From Burkholderiaceae bacterium 16 (GTDB taxonomy: Bacteria > Pseudomonadota > Gammaproteobacteria > Burkholderiales > Burkholderiaceae), in NCBI GenBank assembly GCA_000955785.1, contig JYOD01000086.1, positions 36,951-100,950 of the forward strand: 64,000 nucleotides of DNA. Reading direction: 5' to 3'. Under the pieces are notes generated by a model that searched no databases, was not told the DNA's origin, and worked only from the letters and a program-made list of their open reading frames with translations. This document shows, piece by piece, positions 8,313 through 16,464 of the stretch (position 1 is its first letter; the number at the start of each line of letters is the position of its first letter). A program made the translations under genes and the position numbers.

Positions 8313-9711
8313 ATGGCGTTGACGGAAGAGCAGCACGAGATCATCGGCAATCCGTTGGACATCGATTTGATCATGGTGATCGCCTTCGCCGGCGCGGCGA
8401 AGGCCACGACCTTGCGCATCAAGGCGGGCACCCACCAGAAGAAGCGCGGGCTTTACCTGGCCTACAACCGAGCAGCGGCCGAGGCGGCTCAGGCGGCCTT
8501 CCCGGCCAACACGAAGTGCAAGACGGTCCACGCCCTGGCCTATCCGAGCTTCGGCCGCTGCTACGCCCACAAGCTCGCAGGGAATCTGCGCGTGGGCGAC
8601 GCGATGCGGCTAATGGGGCTCGGTGAGGACTGGAAGCTCGGGCGCGGCGTGGTCGATTGCGTTGACCGATACATCTGCGCGGATCTCGATGATTTTCCGC
8701 GGCTGGTGCCCGGCGATCTCACACAGACGCCGGAGCGCAGCGCACAGATCGCGGCGGTCGTGAAGAGCTTGTGGCAGCGGATGGCCGCCCCACGAGATGA
8801 AGCGCCGATGGTGCGTGACCGGGTACCTGAAGCTCCATCAGCTATCGCGCCCCACACGCGCTTACGACTTCATCACGCTCGATGAGGGGCAGGACAGCAA
8901 TCCGGCGACCCTCGCGTTATTCCGGCATCAGCGCCAGCCCAAGATCATCATGGGCGAGCCCTACCGGAGCATCTACCAGTACTGCGGCAGCGTCAACGCC
9001 ATGGAACGACCACCGCCTCCCGCGCTATCATCTGACGGGGAGCTTTCGATTCGGGCCGCGGGTGGCAGAGATCGCCACTGCGCTACTGCGCGAGTGCTAC
9101 GGCGAGCAGCGCACCTTGCTGGGTCTCGGCGCGGATACGCAGATCGAAGATCTTCCAATCGTACGGTCCATATGCATACCTGTGCCGCACCAACGCTGAA
9201 GTATTCGCCCCAGGCCGCGACTGCTGTCCGGCTCGGCTACACGCTGACATTTGTCGGAGGCATCGACGGCTATTACTTCGCACAGATCCTGGACGCCTAT
9301 TGGCTATTCATCGGGCACCTAGATCAGGTGCCCTATTCCTTGGTGCGGCAGTTCCGCTCCTTTGCGGAAATGGAGCACTACGCGGAGGCGGCGGAAGACC
9401 CGGAGACAAACCGACTCGTCAACGTCGTGAGCCTTTACGGGGGCGACATCTCGGACATCATCCACGCCACTCGGCAATCGCTGACGCCGCCCGGACAGAT
9501 CGCCGATTTGACGCTGGCCGCAGCTCACACATCGAAAGGCCGGGACCTCTCTCGTGTCGTCATGGCGGACGACTTCCCCGATCTCGCCGACGCCGATCTG
9601 GACCTGCAGGAGGCCAATCTGGCCTACGTCGCCGTCACGCGCGCGGTCGATTCGCTTCGGGCAAACGGCATGTTTCGCGAGTGGCTTCTGCACATATCGT
9701 CGAGGCAATAG
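8313..9711 (+). pseudogene. Decayed UvrD/Rep-type (SF1) DNA helicase
   Basis: Helicase motifs are spread over different reading frames. The first frame (to about 8800) holds the N terminus and a P-loop that reads AFAGAAKATTL, where the expected sequence is close to AGAGKTTTL. Around 8800-8830 the coding sense shifts frame and gives the Walker B-like ITLDEGQDSN. The segment GSFRFGPRVAEIATALL (about 9036-9086) is in a third frame, and from about 9200 the sense returns to the second frame, ending with HTSKGRDLSRVVMADDF and AYVAVTRAVD. At least three frameshifts plus a damaged P-loop mean no working helicase. An intact SF1 helicase is present at 47158-49005. Confidence 0.8.
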
Positions 9712-9946
9712 GCCGATGCGGAAGACGACTGCCTTCCGCCGAATAGCCGTGCACGTCCATTCAAATCGAGCAGTTGAAAGCGAGGTGGAGAGCCAGGAGA
9801 TTTGATAAACGACCGGGGAGCATGCATTCCCCTGGGACTATCCATTAGGTAGCCCTAAAACATGGGGATTTTTCGGCGTGAGCCGTTCGGGATATGTGTC
9901 AGCAACGGCCTCGGGCAAGCGACTCGAGCCAAGGAAGTGAAGAAAC

Positions 9947-10411
9947 ATGGTCAAGAATCAAGGAAGGTCGTGCCAGGTACGCCTGGCGCCGGAACAAATC
10001 GCTGCGATCGATGCCGTATTGGGCCGAGTCTCAGCGGTCGCAGTTGGTGAAGAGGCAAACAAGCGCTATGCGCTCACCTTAGCGAGGGCGGAGTGCAGAC
10101 GCGTCGCAGCGCTGATCAAGGAATCAAGGAGCAAGGTGGTACGGCGTATTCTCAGACTACGGGGGGTCGCGGCTGATGATATTGAACTGATGGAAGATCT
10201 TGCTCGTTACTATTGCAAATCGCCTGCAGACCTACTTGGTCTGATGGTTCATCGCGAGTTGGCAGAGGTGGCAGGTGGAAGCATCGTTTCGTTGCATGAT
10301 GTGCGCCTCTGTAGCGACGACGTCATCAGTGCATACAAGCGTGTGCTTGCAAAGCTCATGCCTGCCAAAGGCTCCGCATCCGTAGGAAGGGGGCGTCACG
10401 CTAACAAATAA
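9947..10411 (+). CDS. Hypothetical protein, 154 residues
   Basis: An unrecognised, mainly helical, Arg-rich protein. The N terminus (CQVRLAPEQIAAIDAVLGRV) looks like a short strand followed by a helix, as in some ribbon-helix-helix or antitoxin-like proteins, and the C-terminal tail is basic. AAGGAAGTGAAG precedes the ATG. No obvious partner gene adjoins it. Confidence 0.6.
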   Translation: MVKNQGRSCQVRLAPEQIAAIDAVLGRVSAVAVGEEANKRYALTLARAECRRVAALIKESRSKVVRRILRLRGVAADDIELMEDLARYYCKSPADLLGLMVHRELAEVAGGSIVSLHDVRLCSDDVISAYKRVLAKLMPAKGSASVGRGRHANK

Positions 10412-10498
10412 CCGCGCTTGTAAGGACACCGATGGCGCCCGGCCACCGCACCTACCTGGTGAGTGCGCGGTCTCCGGGCGATTTAGAGAGTAGTCGAT

Positions 10499-10532
10499 AC
10501 GGCATGGGAAGGTCGCAACCTTCCCATGCCGT
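10499..10532. terminator. 15-bp perfect hairpin
   Basis: Arm ACGGCATGGGAAGGT (10499-10513), loop CGCA, exact complementary arm 10518-10532. It has no T-run, so it may be a factor-dependent terminator or a structural element after the gene ending at 10411. Confidence 0.55.
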
Positions 10533-10575
10533 CCGTGAGGAGGCCTGGGAAAAACAGATTCCAGCGTTGGGAACT

Positions 10576-10794
10576 CTAGGAGGGAGAAAGCAATCCGACG
10601 CTTTCCTTGTCATCGCGAGTCTGGTCCCGTTCGATACTCAGCGTGGCAGGCTTCAGTTCGATGCGCGAGACGCTCAGGCAACCTTGAAGCGCCTGCCTCT
10701 GTGCCGCAGCGCTCGGCCCGGTTGTACCAATGGGTGACTCTGCGGTCAGCAGGCTACGCAGTACGTCTCTTGGCACGTAGTCGGAGAATCCCAT
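10576..10794 (-). CDS. Possible small hypothetical protein, 72 residues
   Basis: The ATG has GGAG closely upstream, and the N-terminal half (MGFSDYVPRDVLRSLLTAE) looks protein-like. No family is recognised. It is the only plausible gene in the roughly 600 bases between 10412 and 11021, which otherwise hold two hairpins. Confidence 0.35.
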   Translation of the reverse strand: MGFSDYVPRDVLRSLLTAESPIGTTGPSAAAQRQALQGCLSVSRIELKPATLSIERDQTRDDKESVGLLSPS

Positions 10795-10959
10795 CCATCT
10801 CCGAAGTAGGAGCGATTGCCGTAGGGCTGCGCTTGCCAGAACTCGTCGTCATCTGCTCAGCGATTCAGGTAAGCTCATACTGATGTCCTCCCGCCTTTGC
10901 GGTGTTGGGAAACGAGGACATTTGGTTCCCGCCACGCGGATGGGTCGGAACCGATAGAA

Positions 10960-10998
10960 AAAGGGACTTCCGGAACGGTCAGCTCTGGAAGTCCCTTT
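10960..10998 (-). terminator. Rho-independent terminator of the 100-residue gene
   Basis: A 12-bp stem AAAGGGACTTCC/GGAAGTCCCTTT with a 15-base loop. On the minus strand it runs into a T-rich stretch, as expected for an intrinsic terminator 24 bases after the stop of the gene ending at 11022. Confidence 0.78.
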
Positions 10999-11021
10999 CG
11001 GGACTTCGGATTGCGGTGCTA

Positions 11022-11324
11022 TTAGTGCAGCACGCGTGCGCGACGCGAGCTCTCGCTTGCGAGCTTCAACAGCGATTCGAGGTTACGAAGCACGGTGGGC
11101 GATTCGTCCGCTCCGGCTTCGAACATCCGCTCTACAAGGGCCTTCACTCGAGCCGCCTCTTCCGGCTGTTCCGCGGCTTTGGTCAGACTGCGCCAAAACG
11201 CCGGCTCGAACAGCGGCCAACGTGCATAGGCACTGGCTTGAGCTCGAGCGGTGCGACGAAACGCCTTGCCTTCGGAAGCCGCCTGAATAGCTTTGCGTTC
11301 AACCTTGTCAAAAATTGCGGGCAT
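11022..11324 (-). CDS. Hypothetical 100-residue protein controlled by the shared transfer module
   Basis: A small helical basic protein (FDKVERKAIQAASEGKAFRR at the N terminus; RVKALVERMFEAGADESPTV later) that I do not recognise. ATG 11324 was chosen because GGAG lies 7 bases upstream and the longer frame is implausible. It has its own terminator and, 215 bases upstream, one of the three copies of the composite regulatory module that also precedes the transfer and leading operons. This suggests it is co-regulated with conjugation. A stem-loop (11342-11354) precedes the ribosome site. Confidence 0.68.
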   Translation of the reverse strand: MPAIFDKVERKAIQAASEGKAFRRTARAQASAYARWPLFEPAFWRSLTKAAEQPEEAARVKALVERMFEAGADESPTVLRNLESLLKLASESSRRARVLH

Positions 11325-11341
11325 CGTGATCTCCAAACAGT

Positions 11342-11354
11342 GCCGTGAAACGGC
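11342..11354 (-). promoter_or_regulatory. Stem-loop leader before the 100-residue gene
   Basis: Perfect stem GCCGT/ACGGC with a 3-base loop immediately upstream of the GGAGAT ribosome site, matching other leader stem-loops here. Confidence 0.45.
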
Positions 11355-11538
11355 GATTGAAATGGAGATGGGCGCGGAGCGCCTTCGGATTGGGATCCAG
11401 TCCGAAGCCGCCAGGCGGATGTCCGTTTCTTGCTCCTGCCTCTCGGGAGGCTTACCGTAATTCTGGCACACAGATCATGCGTTTGGAGAGGCAAGTCCTA
11501 CTGATTTGCGTCACTCATTTGCCAAGCGCACAAGCAAT

Positions 11539-11631
11539 TTGCCCGCAGTGGGCAATTTTTGTCGACGTACCCCTCTGATTTTTAGGGGGATTTTTTGTAG
11601 TCCCGGCCAGTTCTGTGCCCATTTTTGGCGG
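11539..11631 (-). promoter_or_regulatory. Composite regulatory module, copy 1
   Basis: Read toward the minus-strand gene at 11324, the module consists of box B (11604-11631; the plus strand contains GGCCAGTTCTGTGCCC at 11605-11620), a 48-base gap holding the core CTAAAAATCAGAGGGGTACG, and palindrome A (TTGCCCGCAGTGGGCAA, 11539-11555). The core ends exactly 10 bases before A, as in the other two copies. Box B begins directly after the stop of the DUF882 gene. Confidence 0.8.
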
Positions 11632-11632
11632 G

Positions 11633-12196
11633 TTAGCCGGTCCACGCGCGCAGCTTTCCGCGGTCAAGATGCGTGAACCCGTCCGCTGGGTAGTAGCCCA
11701 CGCCGCCGGCCGACAAGTACTTGCCCAGTTGCGCAATGCGGCTCGCAGCGACGCCCGGGATACGGATATCCGCGGCCTGGCCCAGCATGTGCAGGCTGTT
11801 CAGCGCTGCGCGTTCGGTTCGTGCATTGGTATAGGGATGGCGGTAGCCGGAGAGCACTGTGATTGGCCGGTCGATGCCGAAGTACCGCAACCAGCCATAG
11901 ACGCCGCGCAGGATATCCAGCGTCACCGGATCGATCTGGACTGCCAGGTTCAGTTGCACATCACGCAGCACCCGGCAGAGCGCAACATACCCCTCCGGGA
12001 TCAGTTTGCCGTCGGCCCAGTAGACCGCCTTGACGGATTCCCGCCCGCGTATGAGCCATAGCTCGCGCGGCTGCGACCAGAAGTCTCCACCCCACCCTGG
12101 AATCGGCAAGGCCAAGCCGGCGACGACTGCCGCACCGTGCTGCAGAAGCCGCCGCCGCGTGGGCACGAGAAGATCATATTTCGGGTTGGGAAGCAT
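11633..12196 (-). CDS. DUF882/M15-type murein peptidase with Tat signal
   Basis: A 187-residue exported protein. The N terminus has a twin-arginine-like signal (TRRRLLQHGAAVVAGLALP, about 13-31). The mature part matches the DUF882 (YcbK/MepK-like) fold with the metal ligands SLHMLGQAADI (His136, Asp143) and FTHLDRG (His176). The family cleaves peptidoglycan cross-links. It follows a lytic transglycosylase gene on the same strand, so together they could open the cell wall for the pilus or secretion channel. Start 12196 gives a normal-length signal n-region; an upstream ATG at 12277 has a better ribosome site and remains possible. Confidence 0.8.
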   Translation of the reverse strand: MLPNPKYDLLVPTRRRLLQHGAAVVAGLALPIPGWGGDFWSQPRELWLIRGRESVKAVYWADGKLIPEGYVALCRVLRDVQLNLAVQIDPVTLDILRGVYGWLRYFGIDRPITVLSGYRHPYTNARTERAALNSLHMLGQAADIRIPGVAASRIAQLGKYLSAGGVGYYPADGFTHLDRGKLRAWTG

Positions 12197-12398
12197 GGCG
12201 CCGGATGGGTGCTGGTCGATCCTCCATGATCGCGGCCAATCACTACAACCTTTGGCCGATTGCACATGGAAATGCATACGCTTTCCGCGGGCCCGCCGGT
12301 CGCCCAAGATCGCGCCGCGCATCCGCGTTTTCCATCCCGAGCCAGCGTAGCGAACGCCAAACCGCTACCTGGCGAGTCCGACGCCGACGCGAGGCCGC

Positions 12399-12857
12399 TC
12401 AGCGCTCCGCCCCAGTCCAACTCTCCACCGCAGCCTTAACTCTCGGCCAGTAGGCGTCTCTGTACTCGGGCGTCTCCGAGTGATAGGCGCCGACAGCCAG
12501 CCACGAGTTGCCGTAGCGCTCGATCTTCCTTCTATATAGATAGGCACCGACCATGACGTTCGTGCACGGATCCATGAGCCGTGCCGGCGCAATCCCGAAG
12601 CGCTTGAGCTCACCCAGGTGAACGCTGTTAATCTGCATTGCGCCGTAGTCGATCGAGCCATCGGCATTGCGATTGACAATATTCCCGCGAAGGCCGGATT
12701 CGACAAAAGCTATGCCGCGCAAAACATATGGATTGACACCGTATCGCGCGGCTGCCTCGTCGAAGCAGAAGGCATGCGCTGTACAAGGGAAAGCCAAAAC
12801 CCCGACAGAAGCGGCTACGGCCACCCTACACGCGCACCGCCATCCCATCGCTCGCAT
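12399..12857 (-). CDS. VirB1/IagB-type lytic transglycosylase
   Basis: A 152-residue secreted enzyme that should cut the glycan strands of peptidoglycan. It has a signal peptide (about 1-29, ending TAHA), the catalytic Glu in AFVESG (Glu53), the conserved YGAMQIN (71-77) and AVGAYHSE near the C terminus. Conjugation systems use such enzymes (VirB1, PilT of R64) to make room for the channel or pilus. The start overlaps the stop of the upstream gene as TGATG, implying translational coupling. Confidence 0.85.
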   Translation of the reverse strand: MRAMGWRCACRVAVAASVGVLAFPCTAHAFCFDEAAARYGVNPYVLRGIAFVESGLRGNIVNRNADGSIDYGAMQINSVHLGELKRFGIAPARLMDPCTNVMVGAYLYRRKIERYGNSWLAVGAYHSETPEYRDAYWPRVKAAVESWTGAER

Positions 12858-13462
12858 CAACGGCACAGCTCGAAGACATACAAATTCGAATAGTTCCCAT
12901 TTCCCTGGGTATTTCGACGGACAGCGCCTCTCGAATATCCGAGTCGGTTGATCGTCGAATCGACCCAAGCAATAACCTCGTTGTAGTTGAAAGTGAGGTC
13001 AATGTCATTCCGCCTATCTCCAGCCACGGTCGTCGAATCCCAATATGCGGTGAAACCGGTCGCCGAGCAGCCGTCGTCAGCGCCGTTGCAATCCATCGGA
13101 CCAACCCTCAACATCGTGACTGGTTCCATGGTGGCGTACTTGCACTGCGTAACTGGCGGAACGTAATCCGGTGGTACCCACACCGGCGCCGGCTTGTGGT
13201 TATAGCAAGTGCCAACGCCAGGGACGTATGCAGAGCCGCCACCCTGGTCGGCCGACCAGTAGCCGTGGTTCGCGCAGGTGTCCTTCGGAAGCTTCGGCGT
13301 GCACCGGGCTCTCCCATTAACAACGGTCCATTCGTCCCCGGGCCTGCAGTCGGCGACAGTGATTGGAACCTCCGGAAGATTAATCAGTTCAGCTCGAGCA
13401 TGGCCAATGCTCGAGAGAACGCCCGCGATGGCGAGCCGCAGTGAAAGTGAACGAAGGCGCAC
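12857..13462 (-). CDS. Cys-rich exported protein coupled to lytic transglycosylase
   Basis: A 201-residue protein of unknown family. GTG 13462 was chosen for its GGAG 5-6 bases upstream and because it gives a clean signal peptide (about 1-24, ending GHARA). The mature protein has at least eight Cys, for example VADCRPGDEW, DTCANHGYW, MDCNGADDGC and a terminal ELCR, so several disulfides are likely in the periplasm or outside. It has a Pro-rich linker (PAPVWVPPDYVPP). Coupling with a transglycosylase suggests a cell-surface role connected to the mating apparatus, perhaps a tip or adhesin component; this is inference. Confidence 0.7.
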   Translation of the reverse strand: MRLRSLSLRLAIAGVLSSIGHARAELINLPEVPITVADCRPGDEWTVVNGRARCTPKLPKDTCANHGYWSADQGGGSAYVPGVGTCYNHKPAPVWVPPDYVPPVTQCKYATMEPVTMLRVGPMDCNGADDGCSATGFTAYWDSTTVAGDRRNDIDLTFNYNEVIAWVDSTINRLGYSRGAVRRNTQGNGNYSNLYVFELCR

Positions 13463-13762
13463 GGTAACTCCGAGACGGTTGTTGATGGCAGATGGAGCAT
13501 GGGAAATCGCCTTGCATCCTTGATGCAGTATGCGGAAGAGAAATTGACCGCCGCGGTACAAATGCTGAGCTATTGGAGACCCGTTTCCGCAAATCTTTTC
13601 AGTTGCAAAGCCGAAAATCTCTTTATTCCCCTCTCATGTAGGGAATTGGCTCCATCGGATAAGACAAGAGAACGTCGCGTGCTAGAGTTGCGCAGAAGAA
13701 AACACGAGATAAATTGAGGTCGTGCCGTGTCGCACTAACCCAATTCCTGAGGTCAATTCATT
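13463..13762. other. Divergent promoter region
   Basis: A 300-base AT-richer gap between the minus-strand exported-protein operon and the plus-strand CAP lipoprotein. It must contain promoters in both directions. I see no copy of the composite module here and no convincing operator. Confidence 0.5.
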
Positions 13763-14758
13763 ATGCGAAAGACAATTATATTTCTGTCTATTCTTGCTGC
13801 GCTGTCGGGGTGCGGCGGCGGCGATAACATGGCTAGCAATAGTAGCCAACCAACTACGCCATCGGCACCAACTACGCCGTCGGCACCGACTACGCCAACG
13901 CCTCCAGCCACAACAACAGCTTTGCCGCCAGCAACCAGTGTCCCAGATCCCATCTACCCCTCTGGGGACAAGCGTGTACAGCTATTTTCGTTGCTCAATG
14001 CGTTTCGTGCTGGCATGGGCGTTGGGATGGTTGCGCAGGATGCGCAGTTGGATACTGCTGCGAAAGCTCACTCCGATTATCTGGCCTTAAACGGCACGCT
14101 GGGTGGCCACGACGAGGATCCGAGCAAGGCGGGCTACTATGCGGTAACAACGCGTGGTCGAGCAACAAAGGCAGGCGTCCCATCTACAACCAGCGTCTCT
14201 GAGCTCATCGCGGGTGGTGGCGATCCGGCCACATGCCTGTCGGTTCTCACCAACAGCGTCTATCACCTGCAAGTGCTAACGTCCAACGAAGTCACCGTCG
14301 GACTCGGGTTTAATACATACTGCACGGTCAATCTCGGGACAGTCGGCGAAGGTCAAAGAATGGCAGCGACCGCTATCGCTTTCGCTCCTCTGGAAGGGCA
14401 GATAGTCGATCGTGCACTTGGCGGCGAGAGCCCGCGTCCTGTACCGGACATTGCGAATCCGGGCCACCCTCTTATGGTCCGGGTTCGCGCGGACCTTCCC
14501 TCAGATGTACTTAGCGTGTCCAGCTTTTCGCTTGTCGACAACAACGGTGCGCAAGTTCCCGGCCGGATCCTGATAGCTGCAAATGCCGCGGGAGCATCAA
14601 GGGCCGGAGCTGTAGTGGATCCGCTATTACAACCGGCAGTTGCTTTCTTTGTACCCCTGGCCCCGCTTGGCTCTGCCATCACCTACACGGCAACGTTCAG
14701 CGGTGCACGCAACGGCGTGCCGATCAGCAAGACCTGGTCGTTTAAGACGTATCCCTGA
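13763..14758 (+). CDS. CAP/SCP-domain lipoprotein
   Basis: A 331-residue lipoprotein with a lipobox ending at Cys17 (ALSGC). A low-complexity Thr/Pro/Ser linker with repeated TTPSAP units (about 32-55) leads to a CAP (cysteine-rich secretory, SCP/PR1) domain, recognisable by LLNAFRAGMGVGMVAQD and ALNGTLGGHDEDP. The C-terminal ~90 residues resemble an Ig-like domain. Bacterial CAP proteins are surface proteins of mostly unknown role. GAGG lies 10 bases before the ATG. Its codon use is less GC-biased than the transfer genes, so it looks like a later insertion between them. Confidence 0.78.
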   Translation: MRKTIIFLSILAALSGCGGGDNMASNSSQPTTPSAPTTPSAPTTPTPPATTTALPPATSVPDPIYPSGDKRVQLFSLLNAFRAGMGVGMVAQDAQLDTAAKAHSDYLALNGTLGGHDEDPSKAGYYAVTTRGRATKAGVPSTTSVSELIAGGGDPATCLSVLTNSVYHLQVLTSNEVTVGLGFNTYCTVNLGTVGEGQRMAATAIAFAPLEGQIVDRALGGESPRPVPDIANPGHPLMVRVRADLPSDVLSVSSFSLVDNNGAQVPGRILIAANAAGASRAGAVVDPLLQPAVAFFVPLAPLGSAITYTATFSGARNGVPISKTWSFKTYP

Positions 14759-14801
14759 GCTCGGGCGATCTTGCCCTGGTTCCCCTTCTTCATGATTAGA
14801 T

Positions 14802-14819
14802 GGCCCGCTTCGGCGGGCC
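14802..14819 (+). terminator. Terminator after the CAP lipoprotein
   Basis: Stem GGCCCGC/GCGGGCC with a TTCG loop, 43 bases past the stop, followed by TATTCAATT. A weak but typical intrinsic terminator. Confidence 0.6.
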
Positions 14820-14911
14820 TATTCAATTCGCTGCATCGACTATCCGATTTGCAAAATAAATAATCATCGCGCGCAGAATCAATTTCGGCACCCGCCGCCC
14901 AATGGTAAAGC

Positions 14912-15271
14912 GTGGGCGACTTCTCGCTGACCTCCATAGTGCTGGGCTACTGGAATCGGCCACGGGACGCACAGAACGCGATCGAGATCGATGTCGTCGC
15001 ACTCGACGAGGACACGCAGCGTATCCGTTTCGGCTCCTGCAAACGCAGTGCAAGCAAGCACACCCGGTCCGCGCTTGCCGAGTTCGAGCGACACATCGAG
15101 CGGTTCATGTCGACAAAGGAAGGGCGCCGGGTAAAAGGATGGCCGCTAACCAAAGCGCTGTTTTCACCAGTCTTTCCCGACGAAGAAACTCGAGCGCTGA
15201 CCGCCGCCGGCTACCAGTCTCTGGACCTGCCGGCGTACGCACGAATACTTGTGTCTCCGCGGTCGGCGTGA
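14912..15271 (+). pseudogene. C-terminal fragment of a DUF234-type ATPase
   Basis: About 119 residues resemble the C-terminal nuclease-like DUF234 domain of archaeal-type AAA ATPases: IEIDVVALDEDTQRIRFGSC followed by a helical tail and a final AGYQSLDLPAYARI. The N-terminal ATPase domain (P-loop) is missing, whereas intact family members are about 450 residues. There is no good ribosome site. I read it as a truncated relic. Confidence 0.65.
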
Positions 15272-15361
15272 CGCACGGACCAGCCCTAGCCTTCCGACAC
15301 CTGCAGTGCGAAAGCTCTGGTCTGTCGGATAACTCCTGGCTAAACGCGCGGGATCTGCATC

Positions 15362-15386
15362 CCTCGCTCAATAGGCGCAGCCTGTC
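15362..15386 (-). repeat. Partial copy of the pilV 3' end
   Basis: On the minus strand this reads ACGACAGGCTGCGCCTATTGA, which would translate as TTGCAY-stop, the same end as the pilV gene at 16448. It corresponds to 16437-16464 with a 4-base indel and two or three substitutions. The two copies flank the toxin-antitoxin genes. Confidence 0.7.
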
Positions 15387-15396
15387 GTCCATTCCT

Positions 15397-15424
15397 CATT
15401 TGAGCTATATTAATTACTCAAATG
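15397..15424 (+). promoter_or_regulatory. Palindromic operator/promoter of the toxin-antitoxin operon
   Basis: CATTTGAG and CTCAAATG form 8-bp inverted half-sites around an AT-rich 12-base spacer (CTATATTAATTA), ending 9 bases before the antitoxin ATG. It is likely the autoregulatory operator bound by the antitoxin (inference from family behaviour). Confidence 0.7.
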
Positions 15425-15433
15425 GAGACCAGC

Positions 15434-15934
15434 ATGGCTACCACACTTGAAATCGGGGGCAAACAGTTCGCCCCGCGCCCGGGCATTTGTGTCAGTGATT
15501 TCGCAGCGGTCTATGAGGCGAGCCTGACCGCTCAAGGCGCCCTGTACGTCATCCAGGTGATCCGGGCAGGTGTGCCGGCCACTGATGTGTCGCGCCTCGC
15601 GCATCTCATGGGCACGACAAAGGAACACCTGATCAAGACGTTGGATCTGCCAAGAGCAACGGTCGACAGAAAAGCAAAGGCGCACCAGAACCTATCCAGC
15701 GAGCAAAGCGAGCGGGTGATTGGCATGGCGAAGCTGGTTGGCCAGGTGCAGGCAATGGTCGAACGATCAGGTGATCCGACAAACTTCAACGCGGCTCAAT
15801 GGGTGGCCCAGTGGCTCGAGCAGCCCTCTCAAGCATTGGGCGGCCAGCGCCCCGCAGAGTTGATGGATACTGTGGCCGGGCAGGAAGTCGTCTCCGACCT
15901 GGTCGCGAAGATGCAGAGCGGAGCCTACGCTTGA
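15434..15934 (+). CDS. Xre-MbcA-ParS family antitoxin
   Basis: A 166-residue protein with a helix-turn-helix-like central part (AHLMGTTKEHLIKTLDLPRA) and a C-terminal MbcA/ParS-type domain (GMAKLVGQVQAMVERS..NAAQWVAQWLEQP). It should neutralise the downstream RES toxin and repress its own operon. ATG 15434 was chosen for its GGAG seven bases upstream. Its stop overlaps the toxin start by four bases. Confidence 0.88.
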   Translation: MATTLEIGGKQFAPRPGICVSDFAAVYEASLTAQGALYVIQVIRAGVPATDVSRLAHLMGTTKEHLIKTLDLPRATVDRKAKAHQNLSSEQSERVIGMAKLVGQVQAMVERSGDPTNFNAAQWVAQWLEQPSQALGGQRPAELMDTVAGQEVVSDLVAKMQSGAYA

Positions 15935-16404
15935 AGACCGTCTGGCGAATCGCGACCGACACGCCAGACTATACGGCTGACGACCGCAGGGGTGCTGGAG
16001 CCAAAGCAACCGGCGGGCGCTGGAACCGACAGGGCACTGCCTTGGTCTACTGCGCATCCAGTATTGCCTTGGCGTGTCTCGAGACACTTGCGCATTTGGG
16101 CGCGGCGAGTCTCCCCCTGAACCGCTACCTGGTCCGCGTTGAGATCCCCGATGACGTCTGGGACGCTGCATTGCAAATGACTGCTGCGACTGCGCCAGTC
16201 GGCTGGGATGCGATCCCTGCGGGAAAGACGAGTTTGGATGGCGGCGAGGCCTGGGCGGCGTCGAGGGGGTCTGCGCTGCTCTTCGTTCCATCGATCGTTG
16301 TTCCCGAAGAACACAATGTCCTCATAAACCCGGAGCATGTCCACGCCGCGCAGATCTCCTTTGCAAAGCAACGCCGATGGCTCTACGACGCGAGACTCGC
16401 TTGA
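15931..16404 (+). CDS. RES-domain toxin
   Basis: A 157-residue toxin of the RES family, whose characterised members degrade or modify NAD+. Conserved features include GGRWNRQGTALVYCASS (Arg30, Tyr40) and the Glu in ALACLETLAHL (Glu51). The start is TTG at 15931, overlapping the antitoxin stop as TTGA, so translation is coupled; the homologous reading MKTVWRI begins exactly there. The pair probably stabilises the element. The genes lie between two copies of the pilV 3' end, as if inserted there. Confidence 0.88.
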   Translation: MKTVWRIATDTPDYTADDRRGAGAKATGGRWNRQGTALVYCASSIALACLETLAHLGAASLPLNRYLVRVEIPDDVWDAALQMTAATAPVGWDAIPAGKTSLDGGEAWAASRGSALLFVPSIVVPEEHNVLINPEHVHAAQISFAKQRRWLYDARLA

Positions 16405-16406
16405 GA

Positions 16407-16433
16407 AAGAAAAAGCCCGCAACACGCGCGGGC
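16407..16433 (-). terminator. Terminator of the transfer/pilus operon
   Basis: On the minus strand a GCCCGC/GCGGGC stem (16415-16433, 7-base loop) is followed by TTTTTCTTTC, a classic intrinsic terminator 15 bases beyond the pilV stop. It also sits right after the toxin stop, so it may work for both strands. Confidence 0.85.
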
Positions 16434-16436
16434 CTT

Positions 16437-16464
16437 CCCTCGCTCCCTCAATAGGCGCAACCGG
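16437..16464 (-). repeat. pilV 3'-end repeat, intact copy
   Basis: The last codons and stop of pilV plus the following bases. This sequence is repeated at 15362-15386 on the other side of the toxin-antitoxin genes, in the same orientation. Confidence 0.7.

Noticed and set aside
10432..10737. Plus-strand open frame of 101 codons
   Set aside because: No ribosome site, runs through a strong hairpin and has no protein-like composition; the opposite strand holds a better small candidate.
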